A DNA stretch of 15,801 nt from NCBI GenBank assembly GCA_030627065.1, contig DAOUSV010000016.1:1-15801 (forward strand), given 5' to 3'. Source of the DNA: Piscirickettsiaceae bacterium. Lineage in GTDB: Bacteria > Pseudomonadota > Gammaproteobacteria > Nitrosococcales > Methylophagaceae. How positions within the stretch are numbered: position 1 is the stretch's first letter; each line of letters starts with the position of its first letter. This document shows, piece by piece, positions 1-6,898 of the stretch. Made by a program: the position numbers and the translations under genes. Below the pieces are notes generated by a model. The model was given only the letters and a program-made list of their open reading frames with translations, was not told where the DNA came from and made no database searches.

Positions 1-1414
1 CTGCTTTTTCTTTCTTTTCTAAGTCTTGACGATATTGGCGGTTATCATGTCGAATGCGAGCATTATCCGATTTTTGTTGTTCTTGTTGTTGGTTCATCGT
101 TTCAGTCTTAGCAAAACGGAAATAATGCACTAAGGGAATTTTACTTGGGCAAACATGACTACAACAGCCACATTCAATACAATCAAAAAGATGATATTCA
201 GCTGTTTTTTCGAGATCTTTAGCGCGAGAATGCCAATAAAGTTGCTGAGGCAACAAGCCTGCAGGACAAACCGTGGCACATTCACCACAACGAATACAAG
301 GCAATGCAGGTGTTTTAGGAGCTGCATTATCAACGCCCACTAAAATACAGTTTGCTGTTTTAGTGATAGGTAGATTGTCGCCTGATAAGTTGTAGCCCAT
401 CATTGGACCGCCTAAAATAAACGGCTCATCGGCTTGGCGCTCTGTTTTAGCAAAGGATAATAACTCATGCATCTGAGTACCAAATAAGGTCTCGAAATTA
501 CCTGCATGCTTAACATCTATTCCAGTCACCGTGACAATACGTGAAATTAATGGTTCGCCATGGTTAATGGCGCGACCAATGGCGTAACTCGTCCCAATAT
601 TGTGGCAAACAATGCCCAGTTCAATGGGAAGACCATTACTCGGTACTTGTTTGCCTGTAATTACTTGAATTAATTGCTTTTCACTGCCTGCTGGATAGCG
701 TGTAGGAATACTAACAATTTTAGTATTTTCGAAACTTGGACGAGCAGCGAGTGCGCGTTTCATTTCTGTGATGGCTTCGTATTTATTATCTTCAATTGCA
801 ATCACACAGTTTGCAACACGCAATGCATATTGCATGATTTCAATGCCGTCGAGAATACCCTCGGCACGTTCACGCATCAACATATCATCACAAGTGATAT
901 ACGGTTCACACTCAACACCATTGATAATCAATGTTTCAACCGTATGGTGAATACCTGGGTTGAGTTTGATAAAGCTTGGAAAGCCTGCGCCACCCAGACC
1001 AACAATGCCAGACTCACGTAGAAGTTGCCGAATATCGTGGCTTGAGTGTGCGGTGTAATCAGATAATGGTTCGCGTGTTATCCACTGGTCTTTACCGTCA
1101 GTTTCAATGGTAATACATAATGCAGACAAGCCAGAGGGATGCGGGATAGGCTGATCATCAATGGCTGTAATCGTACCTGAACTGGGTGCGTGTAAATAGA
1201 CTGAAACATGACCATCTGCACGGGCTATTTTCTGACCTTTTAAGACATAGTCGCCGACATTAATAATAGGGATTGAGGCATCACCAATATGTTGCTGTAA
1301 TGGCAAGATCAGTGTTTTGCTTAAAGGTGATTGTTGAATAGCCGTCTGTGTAGAGCGTCTTTTTTGACCATCGAGTATTAATCCGCCAGGAAAGGAGCTA
1401 AGAATATCAGTCAT
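1..1414 (-). CDS. rnfC: RnfC/RsxC, electron transport complex subunit C (partial, C-terminus beyond left edge)
   Basis: This is the peripheral Fe-S and flavin-binding subunit of the Rnf/Rsx complex. The complex couples ferredoxin-NAD(H) electron transfer to ion movement at the inner membrane; in E. coli it also helps to reduce SoxR. I translated about 471 codons with no stop before the left edge. The order is an N-terminal barrel-like region, a nucleotide-binding-type GLGGAGFPSFIK segment near residue 135, an SLBB-like region, and two 4Fe-4S motifs of form CxxCxxCxxxCP: C373/C376/C379/C383 and C412/C415/C418/C422. After these the chain turns Gln/Lys-rich, as expected for the variable C-terminal extension of RnfC. 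The start ATG overlaps the rnfB stop as ATGA, implying translational coupling. Whether the complex works as Rnf or Rsx cannot be told from sequence. Confidence 0.95.
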   Translation of the reverse strand, partial: MTDILSSFPGGLILDGQKRRSTQTAIQQSPLSKTLILPLQQHIGDASIPIINVGDYVLKGQKIARADGHVSVYLHAPSSGTITAIDDQPIPHPSGLSALCITIETDGKDQWITREPLSDYTAHSSHDIRQLLRESGIVGLGGAGFPSFIKLNPGIHHTVETLIINGVECEPYITCDDMLMRERAEGILDGIEIMQYALRVANCVIAIEDNKYEAITEMKRALAARPSFENTKIVSIPTRYPAGSEKQLIQVITGKQVPSNGLPIELGIVCHNIGTSYAIGRAINHGEPLISRIVTVTGIDVKHAGNFETLFGTQMHELLSFAKTERQADEPFILGGPMMGYNLSGDNLPITKTANCILVGVDNAAPKTPALPCIRCGECATVCPAGLLPQQLYWHSRAKDLEKTAEYHLFDCIECGCCSHVCPSKIPLVHYFRFAKTETMNQQQEQQKSDNARIRHDNRQYRQDLEKKEKA

Positions 1415-1971
1415 GACTTATCTCCTATTTCTAAATCAATATGAGCCGGATCAGGCCAGCGCCAAGTGTTAGGGTTCACCTTCGTTTCAACCATATCAAT
1501 ACAATCTACAGGACACGGCGGCACACATAATTCACAGCCAGTACATTCGTCGGCAATCACTGTGTGCATTTGTTTAGCCGCGCCTAAAATGGCATCAACA
1601 GGGCAGGCTTGAATACATAATGTGCAACCAATACAGCGATCTTCAACAATAACTGCAAGTGTCTTTGGCTTTTCTATGCCGCATTCATCATCCAAGTCTA
1701 AGACTTCAACTTCTAATAAATCAGCCAATGCTTGAATGGTTGCTTCTCCGCCGGGAGGACAGCGATTAATCTCTGCCTCACCATTTGCCATGGCTTCAGC
1801 ATAGGGACGACAACCAGCAAAACTACATTGTCCACATTGTGTTTGAGGTAGAAGTTTATCGATTTGATCGACAATGGGATCGCCTTCGACTTTGAAATGG
1901 ATTGCAGCAAAGCCAAGTAACAAGCCTAAGACTAGAGCCAATAATGAGATGGCAATAATAGCAGTGAACAT
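1411..1971 (-). CDS. rnfB: RnfB/RsxB, electron transport complex iron-sulfur subunit B
   Basis: This 186-residue polyferredoxin subunit passes electrons within the Rnf complex. An N-terminal hydrophobic anchor spans about residues 3-25. It is followed by an Fe-S domain with C46, C49, C54 and C71 (QCGQCSFAGCRPYAEA, then CPPGG). Two ferredoxin clusters come next: C113/C116/C119/C123P and C143/C146/C149/C153P. All expected cysteines are present and the length is normal for proteobacterial RnfB. The gene starts 3 bp after the rnfA stop and its TGA overlaps the rnfC ATG, so the three genes form a tightly coupled operon. Confidence 0.97.
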   Translation of the reverse strand: MFTAIIAISLLALVLGLLLGFAAIHFKVEGDPIVDQIDKLLPQTQCGQCSFAGCRPYAEAMANGEAEINRCPPGGEATIQALADLLEVEVLDLDDECGIEKPKTLAVIVEDRCIGCTLCIQACPVDAILGAAKQMHTVIADECTGCELCVPPCPVDCIDMVETKVNPNTWRWPDPAHIDLEIGDKS

Positions 1972-1974
1972 GAC

Positions 1975-2556
1975 TTAAACCTTAACCAGACTAGCAAAGC
2001 CCATAAAGGCCATCGACATTAAACCCGCCGTAATTAAGCCGATAGCAGCACCTTGAAATGGGGCTGGCACATCAGAAACGGCGATACGTTCACGCATGGA
2101 AGCAAAGATAACAAGTACCATTGAAAAACCAATGGCAGCACCAAAGCCATACAATGCGGACTCTAAAAACCCATGATGTTCTTGTACATTTAACAGGGCG
2201 ACACCTAATACGGCACAGTTAGTAGTAATTAAAGGTAAAAATATACCAAGAACTTGATAAAGAACGGGGCTAGTTTTATGAACAACAAGCTCAGTAAATT
2301 GAACAACAACAGCAATAACAAAGATAAAGCTTATTGTGCGTAAAAATTCAATTTCTAAAGGGATTAGCAAATATTCATTGATAAGGTAACTGCTGATTGA
2401 AGATAGTGTTAAGACGAATGTTGTGGCTAAGCCCATACCCATAGCCGTTTCCAGCTTGCGGGATACGCCCATGAATGGACATAATCCTAGAAACTTAACT
2501 AGGACAATATTATTGACCAAGATGGTACTAATTAAGATGAGGGCATAATCTGCCAT
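1975..2556 (-). CDS. rnfA: RnfA/RsxA, electron transport complex membrane subunit A
   Basis: This 193-residue integral membrane subunit has about six hydrophobic helices and belongs to the RnfA/RnfE/NqrD/NqrE family. Typical features are the N-terminal ILVNNIVLVKFLGLCPFMGVS stretch, with the conserved Cys of the family, and the TTNCAVLGVAL segment in mid-protein, which carries the second conserved Cys. In the Rnf and NQR complexes these paired half-helix cysteines bind an Fe-S centre in the membrane. The length matches E. coli RsxA. The ATG at 2556 is preceded by AGTAGG about 8 nt upstream. It is the first gene of the operon here; the upstream 177 bp contains a putative promoter with direct repeats. 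Confidence 0.97.
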   Translation of the reverse strand: MADYALILISTILVNNIVLVKFLGLCPFMGVSRKLETAMGMGLATTFVLTLSSISSYLINEYLLIPLEIEFLRTISFIFVIAVVVQFTELVVHKTSPVLYQVLGIFLPLITTNCAVLGVALLNVQEHHGFLESALYGFGAAIGFSMVLVIFASMRERIAVSDVPAPFQGAAIGLITAGLMSMAFMGFASLVKV

Positions 2557-2634
2557 GTAATAACCTACTGTATTTATCGGGAACTACGCGATGTCATGTT
2601 TTAATCAGCTGACAAGGTGAGTTAATAGCCCGAT

Positions 2635-2663
2635 AGTATAGCTTATTTAGACTTGATTTCGTA
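2635..2663 (-). promoter_or_regulatory. Putative rnfABC promoter with weak -35
   Basis: On the minus strand TATACT (2640-2635) matches the -10 consensus at five of six positions. With a 17-bp spacer the -35 hexamer would be TACGAA (2663-2658), a poor match. A good -10 with a poor -35 is the usual look of an activator-dependent promoter. The predicted start is near 2628, leaving a leader of about 70 nt before rnfA. Confidence 0.4.
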
Positions 2664-2707
2664 GTCTTATATTACAAATTCAGCCAATTACCTGAAGTCT
2701 TATATTA
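2663..2707 (-). repeat. Pair of 12-bp direct repeats upstream of the rnf promoter
   Basis: TAATATAAGACT (minus strand) occurs exactly at 2674-2663 and again at 2707-2696, a period of 33 bp or about three helical turns. Relative to the predicted start near 2628 the repeat centres fall at about -41 and -74, the usual positions of activator sites. The promoter-proximal copy also forms AGACT-(9)-AGTCT with a site next to the spacer. This is a candidate operator; the regulator is unknown. Confidence 0.4.
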
Positions 2708-2733
2708 TATTGTTATATAGATATTTTAAGCAC

Positions 2734-3789
2734 TTATTTCAAGCGGCGCTGTTGCACTGCTACAGCAAGTTCACGCAGTAGAGTTTCACTATTATCCCAA
2801 GCCATACAGGCATCAGTAATACTTTGTCCATAAACAAGATCTTTACCGTCGTCTGTATTTTGGCGCCCCGCAACTAAGTTACTTTCAAGCATAATGCCGA
2901 TAATACGTTTTTCACCATTAGCAATTTGGCCAGCGACATCTCGGCAGACAACTTCTTGTTGAATGTGACTTTTTCCACTATTAGCGTGACTGCAATCAAC
3001 CATTAAGCGAGTAGATTGCCCAGTACGACCAATCACTGATGTGGCTTCTTGGATGCTTTGGGCATTGTAATTAGGAGTACGCCCTCCACGTAAAATAACA
3101 TGACAGTCTGGATTGCCAGATGTTGAAAAGATTGCTGAATGGCCAGCTTTAGTCATTGACATAAAGTGGTGAGGATTTGATGCTGAAGCACATGCATCAA
3201 TAGCAATTTGTAAGCCGCCATCAGTCGCATTTTTAAAGCCAACAGGGCAAGATAGGCCAGAAGCAAGCTCTCTATGTGCTTGGCTTTCTGTCGTGCGAGC
3301 ACCAATAGCGCCCCATGAAATTAAATCGGCAATGTATTGAGGGCTAATTAAATCAAGGTATTCACTACCAGCAGGTACGCCCATTTCAGCGAGATCAAGT
3401 AATAAATGACGTGCTAAATGTAAACCATCGTTAATACGAAAACTACCGTCTAGAAAGGGATCGTTGATAAGTCCTTTCCAACCAACAACCGAACGAGGTT
3501 TTTCAAAATAGACTCGCATAATGATATGCAAATCATCTTTCAACTCATCAATCAGTGGTTTTAAACGGGATGCATAATCACGTGCGGCATCAGGATCGTG
3601 GATTGAGCAGGGCCCAATAATAACGACTAAGCGATCATCGGTACCTTTTAAAATGTTTTGAGTGTGATGACGTGCATTAAATATTGTTTCAGATGCTTGT
3701 TCGGTAATTGGAAGTTTTTGGTGTAATTGAGCAGGAGGAAGCACTTCTTGCATTCCCGTTATACGTAAATCATCAGTATTGTAATGCAT
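2734..3789 (-). CDS. aroG: 3-deoxy-7-phosphoheptulonate (DAHP) synthase, AroG type, predicted Phe-sensitive
   Basis: The enzyme condenses phosphoenolpyruvate and erythrose 4-phosphate to DAHP, the first step of the shikimate pathway, in the cytoplasm. The 351-residue chain aligns nearly without gaps to E. coli AroG, so residue numbers coincide. The metal ligands C61, H268, E302 and D326 are present, as are the GPCSIHDP and GARTTESQ motifs. Residues tied to phenylalanine feedback in AroG (D6/D7, P150, S180, F209, S211) are also kept, and the N-terminus (MHYNTDDLRI) is AroG-like rather than AroF-like. I chose the ATG at 3789 over a TTG one codon upstream because it matches the AroG start. The Shine-Dalgarno signal is weak. 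The gene lies downstream of nhaD in the same direction, but a hairpin separates them. Feedback specificity is inferred. Confidence 0.95.
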   Translation of the reverse strand: MHYNTDDLRITGMQEVLPPAQLHQKLPITEQASETIFNARHHTQNILKGTDDRLVVIIGPCSIHDPDAARDYASRLKPLIDELKDDLHIIMRVYFEKPRSVVGWKGLINDPFLDGSFRINDGLHLARHLLLDLAEMGVPAGSEYLDLISPQYIADLISWGAIGARTTESQAHRELASGLSCPVGFKNATDGGLQIAIDACASASNPHHFMSMTKAGHSAIFSTSGNPDCHVILRGGRTPNYNAQSIQEATSVIGRTGQSTRLMVDCSHANSGKSHIQQEVVCRDVAGQIANGEKRIIGIMLESNLVAGRQNTDDGKDLVYGQSITDACMAWDNSETLLRELAVAVQQRRLK

Positions 3790-3817
3790 CAATCTTGTGT
3801 CTCAAATAGGTGAAATA

Positions 3818-3844
3818 GAACTGAGCCGTTTTATGGCCCAGTTC
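3818..3844 (-). terminator. Hairpin between nhaD and aroG (terminator or leader structure)
   Basis: On the minus strand GAACTGGGCC, a 7-nt loop and GGCTCAGTTC form a 10-bp stem with one G-U pair. It is followed by TATTT, an imperfect U tract. It starts 20 nt after the nhaD stop and ends 28 nt before the aroG ATG, so it could end nhaD transcripts or act as a stem in the aroG leader. Confidence 0.5.
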
Positions 3845-3863
3845 AGATATTTATAATAAAATT

Positions 3864-5342
3864 TTATGATAGGGTTTGAGTAAATAAATCAGCATTTAAC
3901 CAAAGGTGAACCCAAATACTAGCAGCGTAACCTAGAGCAATAGCCCAAATCCATTTTAAATGTGCAACAAAGGTATAAATGCCGCGAGCTTGACCCATCA
4001 CGGCAACACCCGCTGCAGAACCAATAGACAGTAATGAGCCACCGACACCCGCTGTTAATGTTACTAATAACCATTGACCTAGATCCATGTCAGGCATCAT
4101 AGATAATACGGCAAACATAACCGGGATATTATCGATGACTGCAGATAGAAGTCCTACTAAAATATTTGCATTTGTAGCACCTAAATCGCCATACATCAAT
4201 TCAGAACCGACAGTAAGATAACCAATCGTACCTAACCCACCGACACACAAAATAATACCGTAGAAGAACATCAGAGTATCCCACTCCGCACGTTCTAATT
4301 GTTGGAAAATATTAAAAGGTTGTTTGTGTGTTTCTATGCCTTCAACCGTTAATGTCGTTTGACCATCATTCGCAAGCATATCAAGGGCTCTTTTATCACG
4401 AATTTTTAATACATAGCCATACAGTTTCAAAATACCAAGACCAGTCATCATGCCGATAACAGGAGGTAAATGTAGGAAGTTATGAGCACAAACGGCCATC
4501 ACAATAGTCATTAAGAATAAGCCGACAACAACTAAAGCGCCTTGTTTCATTGTTGCTGTTTCATTAAGCGCTTTAGGCCGACCACTTGAGACTGCAAAAG
4601 ACATAAGAACAGCAGGAATAATCCAGTTAACCACTGATGGAAAAAATAGTACGAAGAACTGTTGGAAATCAACAATACCTTTTTGCCATACCATTAAAGT
4701 AGTAATGTCACCAAACGGACTAAATGCACCGCCGGCATTAGCGGCAACGACAATATTGATACAGGCTATAGCAACAAATTTATGATTATCACCGCCCACC
4801 GCCATTACAACCGTTGCCATCAATAATGCTGTGGTTAAATTATCGGCAATAGGCGAAATAAGGAATGCTAAAATACCTGTTAACCAGAAGATAGTACGAA
4901 GCGTAAAGCCTTGATTAACTAACCAGCTACGTAATGCATCAAACACACCGCGCTCGCCCATAGTATTAATAAAAGTCATTGCAGCTAATAAGAATAAAAG
5001 TAATTCAGCATATTCAAGCAAGTTATGGCGAATCATTATTTCAGCCGTATGATGAAATGCTGTATCTTCTTGTCCAGCATATATAGCAGCAATTAACGCC
5101 CAAATAATACCTGCAGCCACCATCACTGGTTTTGATTTTCGCATATGAATTTCTTCTTCAGCGATAACTAAAACATAAGCTAATACAAAAATAACGAGAG
5201 AAGCATAACCAACCCAATGACTGGTTAAATCTAACATTTTCACTTCACCTGAAGCAAATGATATTTGTGGGAAAGCAAACAATAACAAACTGAAAAGTAG
5301 TGTTGTGATAACGGAACGTTTAGATTCTAGTTGTTTCAACAT
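3864..5342 (-). CDS. nhaD: Na+/H+ antiporter NhaD
   Basis: This 492-residue polytopic membrane protein belongs to the NhaD branch of the ion-transporter superfamily and exports Na+ (or Li+) in exchange for H+. An N-terminal signal-like segment (about residues 10-31, ending FASG) is followed by a dozen or so hydrophobic helices. The two inverted halves carry characteristic re-entrant motifs: SPIADNLTT at 163-171 with AGGAFSPFGDITT near 203-215, then AVIDNIPVMF at 401-410 with SLLSIGSAAG near 436-445. The ATG at 5342 has AAGGG about 8 nt upstream. The gene follows the phosphatase gene by 67 bp in the same direction, so read-through is possible. NhaD proteins are frequent in marine and haloalkaliphilic gammaproteobacteria. 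Ion preference cannot be read from sequence. Confidence 0.93.
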   Translation of the reverse strand: MLKQLESKRSVITTLLFSLLLFAFPQISFASGEVKMLDLTSHWVGYASLVIFVLAYVLVIAEEEIHMRKSKPVMVAAGIIWALIAAIYAGQEDTAFHHTAEIMIRHNLLEYAELLLFLLAAMTFINTMGERGVFDALRSWLVNQGFTLRTIFWLTGILAFLISPIADNLTTALLMATVVMAVGGDNHKFVAIACINIVVAANAGGAFSPFGDITTLMVWQKGIVDFQQFFVLFFPSVVNWIIPAVLMSFAVSSGRPKALNETATMKQGALVVVGLFLMTIVMAVCAHNFLHLPPVIGMMTGLGILKLYGYVLKIRDKRALDMLANDGQTTLTVEGIETHKQPFNIFQQLERAEWDTLMFFYGIILCVGGLGTIGYLTVGSELMYGDLGATNANILVGLLSAVIDNIPVMFAVLSMMPDMDLGQWLLVTLTAGVGGSLLSIGSAAGVAVMGQARGIYTFVAHLKWIWAIALGYAASIWVHLWLNADLFTQTLS

Positions 5343-5409
5343 GGAAGTCCCTTAATTATTCTTTCATAATCATTAATCATACCTTGCTAAACTACGATAT
5401 GAAATAGAT

Positions 5410-5880
5410 TTATTTGATTATCGTGCGATAAAACCCTTTTGAAGCATCTTCAACCAAGTCAAAGACATGTTCAAAACCATTTGGTCCACCATAATAGGGA
5501 TCGGGAACATTCTGTTCATCAGCCTCTATTGCATAGTCAAGAAACAAGGCTATTTTGTGATGATGTTCGTTTGAGCTTGCACTCAGTAATAACTGATAAT
5601 TATCACTATCCATTGCCAGAATGTGATCAAAATCATCGAAATCAGATGGGGAAACTTTGCGAGCACGGATCATTGATAAATCAACACCACGGCTACGAGC
5701 TACTTGCTGTGAACGACTATCAGAAGGCTCTCCAACATGATAAGCATGCGTACCTGCCGAATCAACGATAAACCGATCTGTGGCATTCATATCCATGATC
5801 ACTTTATTAAAGACAGCTTCAGCTGTAGGCGAGCGACATATATTGCCCATGCAAACGAAAAGTACTTTTATCTGTTCCAT
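5410..5880 (-). CDS. Low-molecular-weight protein tyrosine phosphatase family (possible ribulosamine-5-phosphatase)
   Basis: This 156-residue cytosolic phosphatase has the full LMW-PTP signature. The P-loop VCMGNICRSPTAEA has nucleophile C10 and R16, and the general acid D127 lies in DPYYGG; SAGTHAYHVGEPSD is the usual following segment. The length is typical. Family members dephosphorylate phosphotyrosine, and some act on protein-bound ribulosamine 5-phosphate. The nearby rpiA and fructosamine-3-kinase family genes make the latter role plausible, but this is inference. There is no exopolysaccharide kinase (Wzc-type) gene alongside, which argues against the Wzb role. The start ATG at 5880 is preceded by AAGGG. 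The leader just upstream contains two hairpins. nhaD follows 67 bp downstream. Confidence 0.92.
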   Translation of the reverse strand: MEQIKVLFVCMGNICRSPTAEAVFNKVIMDMNATDRFIVDSAGTHAYHVGEPSDSRSQQVARSRGVDLSMIRARKVSPSDFDDFDHILAMDSDNYQLLLSASSNEHHHKIALFLDYAIEADEQNVPDPYYGGPNGFEHVFDLVEDASKGFYRTIIK

Positions 5881-5901
5881 AGGGCCCTTAAGTGTTTAAG
5901 T

Positions 5902-5921
5902 AGCATCTAGATTTAGATGCT
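5902..5921 (+). terminator. Perfect 8-bp hairpin with plus-strand T tract, no obvious client gene
   Basis: AGCATCTA-GATT-TAGATGCT is a perfect stem followed on the plus strand by TTTTATTT, the look of an intrinsic terminator. No plus-strand gene lies upstream; the phosphatase gene there runs the other way. On the minus strand the same stem lies in the phosphatase mRNA leader, without a U tract. A second small stem (CTTAA-4-TTAAG, 5887-5900) abuts the phosphatase Shine-Dalgarno. Confidence 0.45.
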
Positions 5922-5950
5922 TTTATTTGATTGAATAATAACATGAGTGT

Positions 5951-6029
5951 TTGACACATTTGATGTGTTATCAGCAAGTAATTGGTTGGTCATGTTTTTA
6001 GGTTGTCTTAAGTGGTTCCCCCCGTAGAT
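5951..6029 (-). pseudogene. Remnant of a second fructosamine-3-kinase family gene (3' end only)
   Basis: Read on the minus strand this stretch encodes IYGGNHLRQPKNMTNQLLAD. It aligns without gaps to residues 273-292 of the intact kinase at 6894-7775 (LFGGSYLNQSENMIDQLLAE). The nucleotides also match: 14 bp are identical (5971-5984 and 6901-6914), and clear similarity continues for about 45 bp into the coding part. A looser match (GACAC-ATTT-ATGTGT) continues past the kinase stop into its 3' flank. The stop codon is lost here and no similarity is visible upstream of about 6030. It is a decayed partial duplicate lying between the phosphatase gene and rpiA. An open frame of 106 codons spans it but overlaps rpiA and is probably not a gene. 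Confidence 0.6.
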
Positions 6030-6160
6030 GAATGGAGAACACCTTTTTAGTTTCAATATCTCTGACAAAAGTGCCAAGCTGAGCCAAAGTAGATACCTTA
6101 TATTATAGTTAATTGGGATGAAATGGTATGCTGAACTTAACTCTAATTTTACTAAGTAGT

Positions 6161-6165
6161 GGGGA
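6161..6165 (+). promoter_or_regulatory. rpiA ribosome binding site, decides start
   Basis: GGGGA lies 8 nt before the ATG at 6174. An in-frame GTG at 6159 overlaps this site, so the ATG is preferred as the start. Confidence 0.6.
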
Positions 6166-6173
6166 AACACATT

Positions 6174-6857
6174 ATGTCCCAACAAGTAAACGATAAACAA
6201 GCAGTCGCTATTTATGCTGCCAGTTATGTTCAAGATGGAATGATGATTGGCTTAGGAACCGGCTCGACAGCTAACTATTTCATTGAAGAATTGGCACGTA
6301 AACAACAAGATGAAGGTTTAAATATTACAACGGTTTCTAGTTCGGTTGTGAGCGCGATTAAGGCGCAAGAATTAGGGCTGAATATTATTGCAATTGAACA
6401 TTTATCATCACTTGATCTTTATGTTGATGGCGCGGATGAAGTTAGTCCGGATCTAACTTTGTTAAAAGGTCGGGGCGCCGATCTTGTTCGGGAAAAGTTA
6501 CTTGCAAATGTCAGTCACGAAATGATTGTTATGATTGATAGCAGTAAATTAGTTAAGAAGATAGGTGAGAAATTTCCTGTTCCTATTGAAGTGATGCCTT
6601 TTGCTTGGCAACTCGTGCAACAAAGCTTAGAAAAGGCGGGCGGAAAAGGAGGCTTGCGTCTTAATGCGAGTGGTGATGGACTAGCTATTACATCACATGG
6701 CTGTTTAGTATTAGATATGACCTTTGCTGATAATGTTGATGCACAGACAATCAATATATTATTAAATTCCCTTCCAGGTGTAGTTGAGCATGGAATCTTT
6801 TTTCAATTGGCATCACGAGTACTAATGGCTAAAAATGGACTGGTAATAGAGCAATAA
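6174..6857 (+). CDS. rpiA: Ribose-5-phosphate isomerase A
   Basis: The enzyme interconverts ribose 5-phosphate and ribulose 5-phosphate in the non-oxidative pentose phosphate pathway. From the ATG at 6174 it has 227 residues, close to the usual 219-230. Motifs seen are IGLGTGSTA near 25-33, YVDGADE at 83-89, and KGRGADLVREK at 98-108. D85, D88, K98 and E107 correspond to E. coli D81, D84, K94 and E103, so the active site is intact. The loop after the lysine reads KGRGAD where most homologues have KGGGA(A/G), and the C-terminal tail is divergent from E. coli. The gene is a plus-strand island between minus-strand genes: it converges on the kinase gene with 36 bp between stops, and is divergent from the phosphatase gene. 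Confidence 0.95.
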   Translation: MSQQVNDKQAVAIYAASYVQDGMMIGLGTGSTANYFIEELARKQQDEGLNITTVSSSVVSAIKAQELGLNIIAIEHLSSLDLYVDGADEVSPDLTLLKGRGADLVREKLLANVSHEMIVMIDSSKLVKKIGEKFPVPIEVMPFAWQLVQQSLEKAGGKGGLRLNASGDGLAITSHGCLVLDMTFADNVDAQTINILLNSLPGVVEHGIFFQLASRVLMAKNGLVIEQ

Positions 6858-6870
6858 TTTGGGTATATAT

Positions 6871-6898
6871 GTTAAAGACATTTTAATGTGTAGTTAAC
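6871..6898. terminator. Weak nested inverted repeat at the rpiA/kinase convergent junction
   Basis: GTTAA-(2)-ACATT-TT-AATGT-(4)-TTAAC forms an AT-rich nested stem between the two convergent stops; its last five bases include the kinase stop codon. The U tracts are poor in both directions, so terminator function is doubtful. A related ACAC-ATTT-ATGTGT stem flanks the kinase remnant at 5951-5970. Confidence 0.3.

Noticed and set aside
674..1021. 115-codon plus-strand open frame inside rnfC
   Set aside because: It is antisense to rnfC, whose translation is continuous and shows all family motifs.
3790..3792. TTG as the aroG start
   Set aside because: The ATG one codon later matches the E. coli AroG start and aligns the metal ligands at identical numbers.
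6159..6161. GTG as the rpiA start
   Set aside because: It overlaps the GGGGA Shine-Dalgarno of the ATG at 6174 and adds five residues absent from the family.
5913..6233. 106-codon minus-strand open frame across the phosphatase-rpiA gap
   Set aside because: It overlaps the start of rpiA and has no ribosome binding site. Its only recognisable part is the kinase 3' remnant, so I list the remnant as a pseudogene and not a gene.
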